6,965 nt of DNA from Clostridia bacterium (GTDB lineage Bacteria; Bacillota; Clostridia; Oscillospirales; CAG-272). The stretch covers positions 1 to 6,965 of the forward strand of contig JAFTMU010000226.1 of NCBI GenBank assembly GCA_017452215.1, read 5' to 3'. The notes beneath the pieces were generated by a model. That model made no database searches. It was not told the origin of the DNA and saw nothing but the letters and a program-made list of their open reading frames with translations. Of the stretch, positions 6,068 to 6,965 are shown in pieces; position 1 is the first letter of the stretch, and every line of letters starts with the position of its first letter. A program made the position numbers and the translations under genes.

Positions 6068-6965
6068 TCAAATTCCCGCAAAAACCGCTTCCGCATAGCG
6101 CACCGCTTCCATGGCATCCTTGGCATAGTGATCCGCACCAATGGCGTCGGCGTATTCCTTCGTCAATACCGCTCCGCCCACAACGACCTTGCACCAGGGC
6201 GCTTCAAGGCGCAACAGTTGGATCGTCTCCTCCATAGCGGGCACCGTGGTAGTCATCAAGGCACTCAACCCTGCCAAGGGAGCGTGCAGACGCACCACCT
6301 CTCGGGCGATCTCCTCGGGAGGAACGTCCCGTCCAAGATCACTTACCTCAAAGCCGTAATTCTGCAACAGAAGCTTGACGATGTTCTTTCCGATATCGTG
6401 AATGTCCCCCTTTACGGTGGCAAGAACGAAATCGCATTTTTTCGCACTTCCCCCTTTGGGCATATTGGCTTTAATGACCTCGAAGGCAGCTCCCGCCGCC
6501 TCTGCACTCATTAACAGCTGGGGCAGATAGACCCGCTTGGCTTCAAATCCCTCTCCCACCGTGTTCAGTGCGGGAATGATCTCCTCCTCTACCAAGGAAA
6601 GCGGATCCTTCCCCGCATTCAGTAAAAGTGCGGTCTTTGCTGCGGCACTTTCCCCCAACCCCTTGATGACGGCGCTCTGCAATTCGCTTTTTTCCTCTGT
6701 AACCACTCCATTGCCGCTCCCCCCGGGTACAGCCGCAGAGGGCGTGTATTGCGGAAGCGAGGACGCATAATCGATGTACGCCTTGCAGCTTTCATCCAGA
6801 CCGTTGAGCGTGCAAAAAGCATGATAAACCTTCATCATTTCCACATAAAAGGGATTGATGATCGCCGCCGACAGCCAGTGAGAAAGAGCAATTGAAAAAA
6901 AGGTGCTGTTAAAGATATATCTTTTCGGCAGTCCGAATGAAAAGTTCGATACTCCCAAGGAGGTA
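6068..6965 (-). CDS. metH: Cobalamin-dependent methionine synthase, C-terminal part (5' end beyond window)
   Basis: Open to the right edge; the visible 298 codons begin inside the pterin (methyl-THF)-binding domain at T-S-LGVSNFSFGLPKR, where TTG 6958 is an internal Leu rather than a start. Numbering from that codon: end of the pterin-binding domain about 1-60, a Pro/Gly-rich linker about 68-85, the helical cobalamin cap about 90-165, and the B12-binding Rossmann domain about 176-296. The B12 domain has GDIHDIGKNIV at 184-194 (His187 the lower axial cobalt ligand), SALMTTT at 232-238 and GGAVL at 261-265. Reaction: methyl transfer from 5-methyl-THF through cob(I)alamin to homocysteine. The protein stops directly after the B12 domain, so it lacks the C-terminal AdoMet-dependent reactivation domain of the E. 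coli type; the sequence after the stop is a terminator, not a broken domain. A catabolic corrinoid methyltransferase subunit is less likely because the pterin-binding part is in the same chain. Confidence 0.9.
   Translation of the reverse strand, partial: TSLGVSNFSFGLPKRYIFNSTFFSIALSHWLSAAIINPFYVEMMKVYHAFCTLNGLDESCKAYIDYASSLPQYTPSAAVPGGSGNGVVTEEKSELQSAVIKGLGESAAAKTALLLNAGKDPLSLVEEEIIPALNTVGEGFEAKRVYLPQLLMSAEAAGAAFEVIKANMPKGGSAKKCDFVLATVKGDIHDIGKNIVKLLLQNYGFEVSDLGRDVPPEEIAREVVRLHAPLAGLSALMTTTVPAMEETIQLLRLEAPWCKVVVGGAVLTKEYADAIGADHYAKDAMEAVRYAEAVFAGI

Noticed and set aside
6956..6958. TTG as the start of the corrinoid protein
   Set aside because: The frame stays open to the window edge, and the TTG is the Leu of the conserved LGVSN-SFGLP stretch inside the methionine synthase pterin-binding domain.
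1..6965. CRISPR array, tRNA, SRP RNA or mobile-element genes
   Set aside because: No regularly spaced direct repeats, cloverleaf, SRP Alu/S-domain fold or transposase/integrase motifs were found on either strand.

Overview
The window looks like a chromosomal segment from a member of the Bacillota, most likely class Clostridia. The evidence is the ylxM-ffh-rpsP-khpA gene order, strong AGGAGG-type ribosome binding sites, sigma-A promoters in AT-rich spacers, and an L-lactate dehydrogenase of the low-GC Gram-positive kind. Base composition is near 50% GC in genes. No plasmid, phage, IS or CRISPR signature was seen. Genus cannot be told from this sequence alone.

Layout, right to left. (1) 6068-6965, minus strand: the C-terminal part of a cobalamin-dependent methionine synthase (metH), running off the right edge and ending just after its B12-binding domain. 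(2) 5769-6067: a gene-free stretch between convergent genes. It holds a tight cluster of perfect inverted repeats (about 5827-5966) that looks like a dispersed palindromic element, plus a likely terminator for metH. (3) 4782-5768, plus strand: L-lactate dehydrogenase (ldh). (4) 4616-4781: divergent spacer with a near-consensus promoter firing leftward and a perfect 10+10 palindrome over its start site. (5) 4615-2347, minus strand: ylxM-ffh-rpsP-khpA, the signal recognition particle GTPase with its small helix-turn-helix partner, ribosomal protein S16 and a KH RNA-binding protein, closed by a strong intrinsic terminator. The rimM-trmD-rplS genes that often follow in relatives are absent here. 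(6) 2222-1, minus strand: a second transcription unit with its own promoter, encoding an RNHCP-type zinc-ribbon protein, a DJ-1/PfpI family protein, and a large protein open to the left edge.

The most notable item is that last protein. A complete 5-formyltetrahydrofolate cyclo-ligase (residues about 1-190) continues without a stop or frameshift, through a charged linker, into a multi-pass CPBP-family intramembrane protease domain carrying EExxxR and FxxxH motifs (415 codons visible, C-terminus outside the window). This would tether a soluble folate-salvage enzyme to a membrane protease. Together with metH the window carries two one-carbon/folate functions, but they lie in separate transcription units and nothing shows that they are co-regulated.
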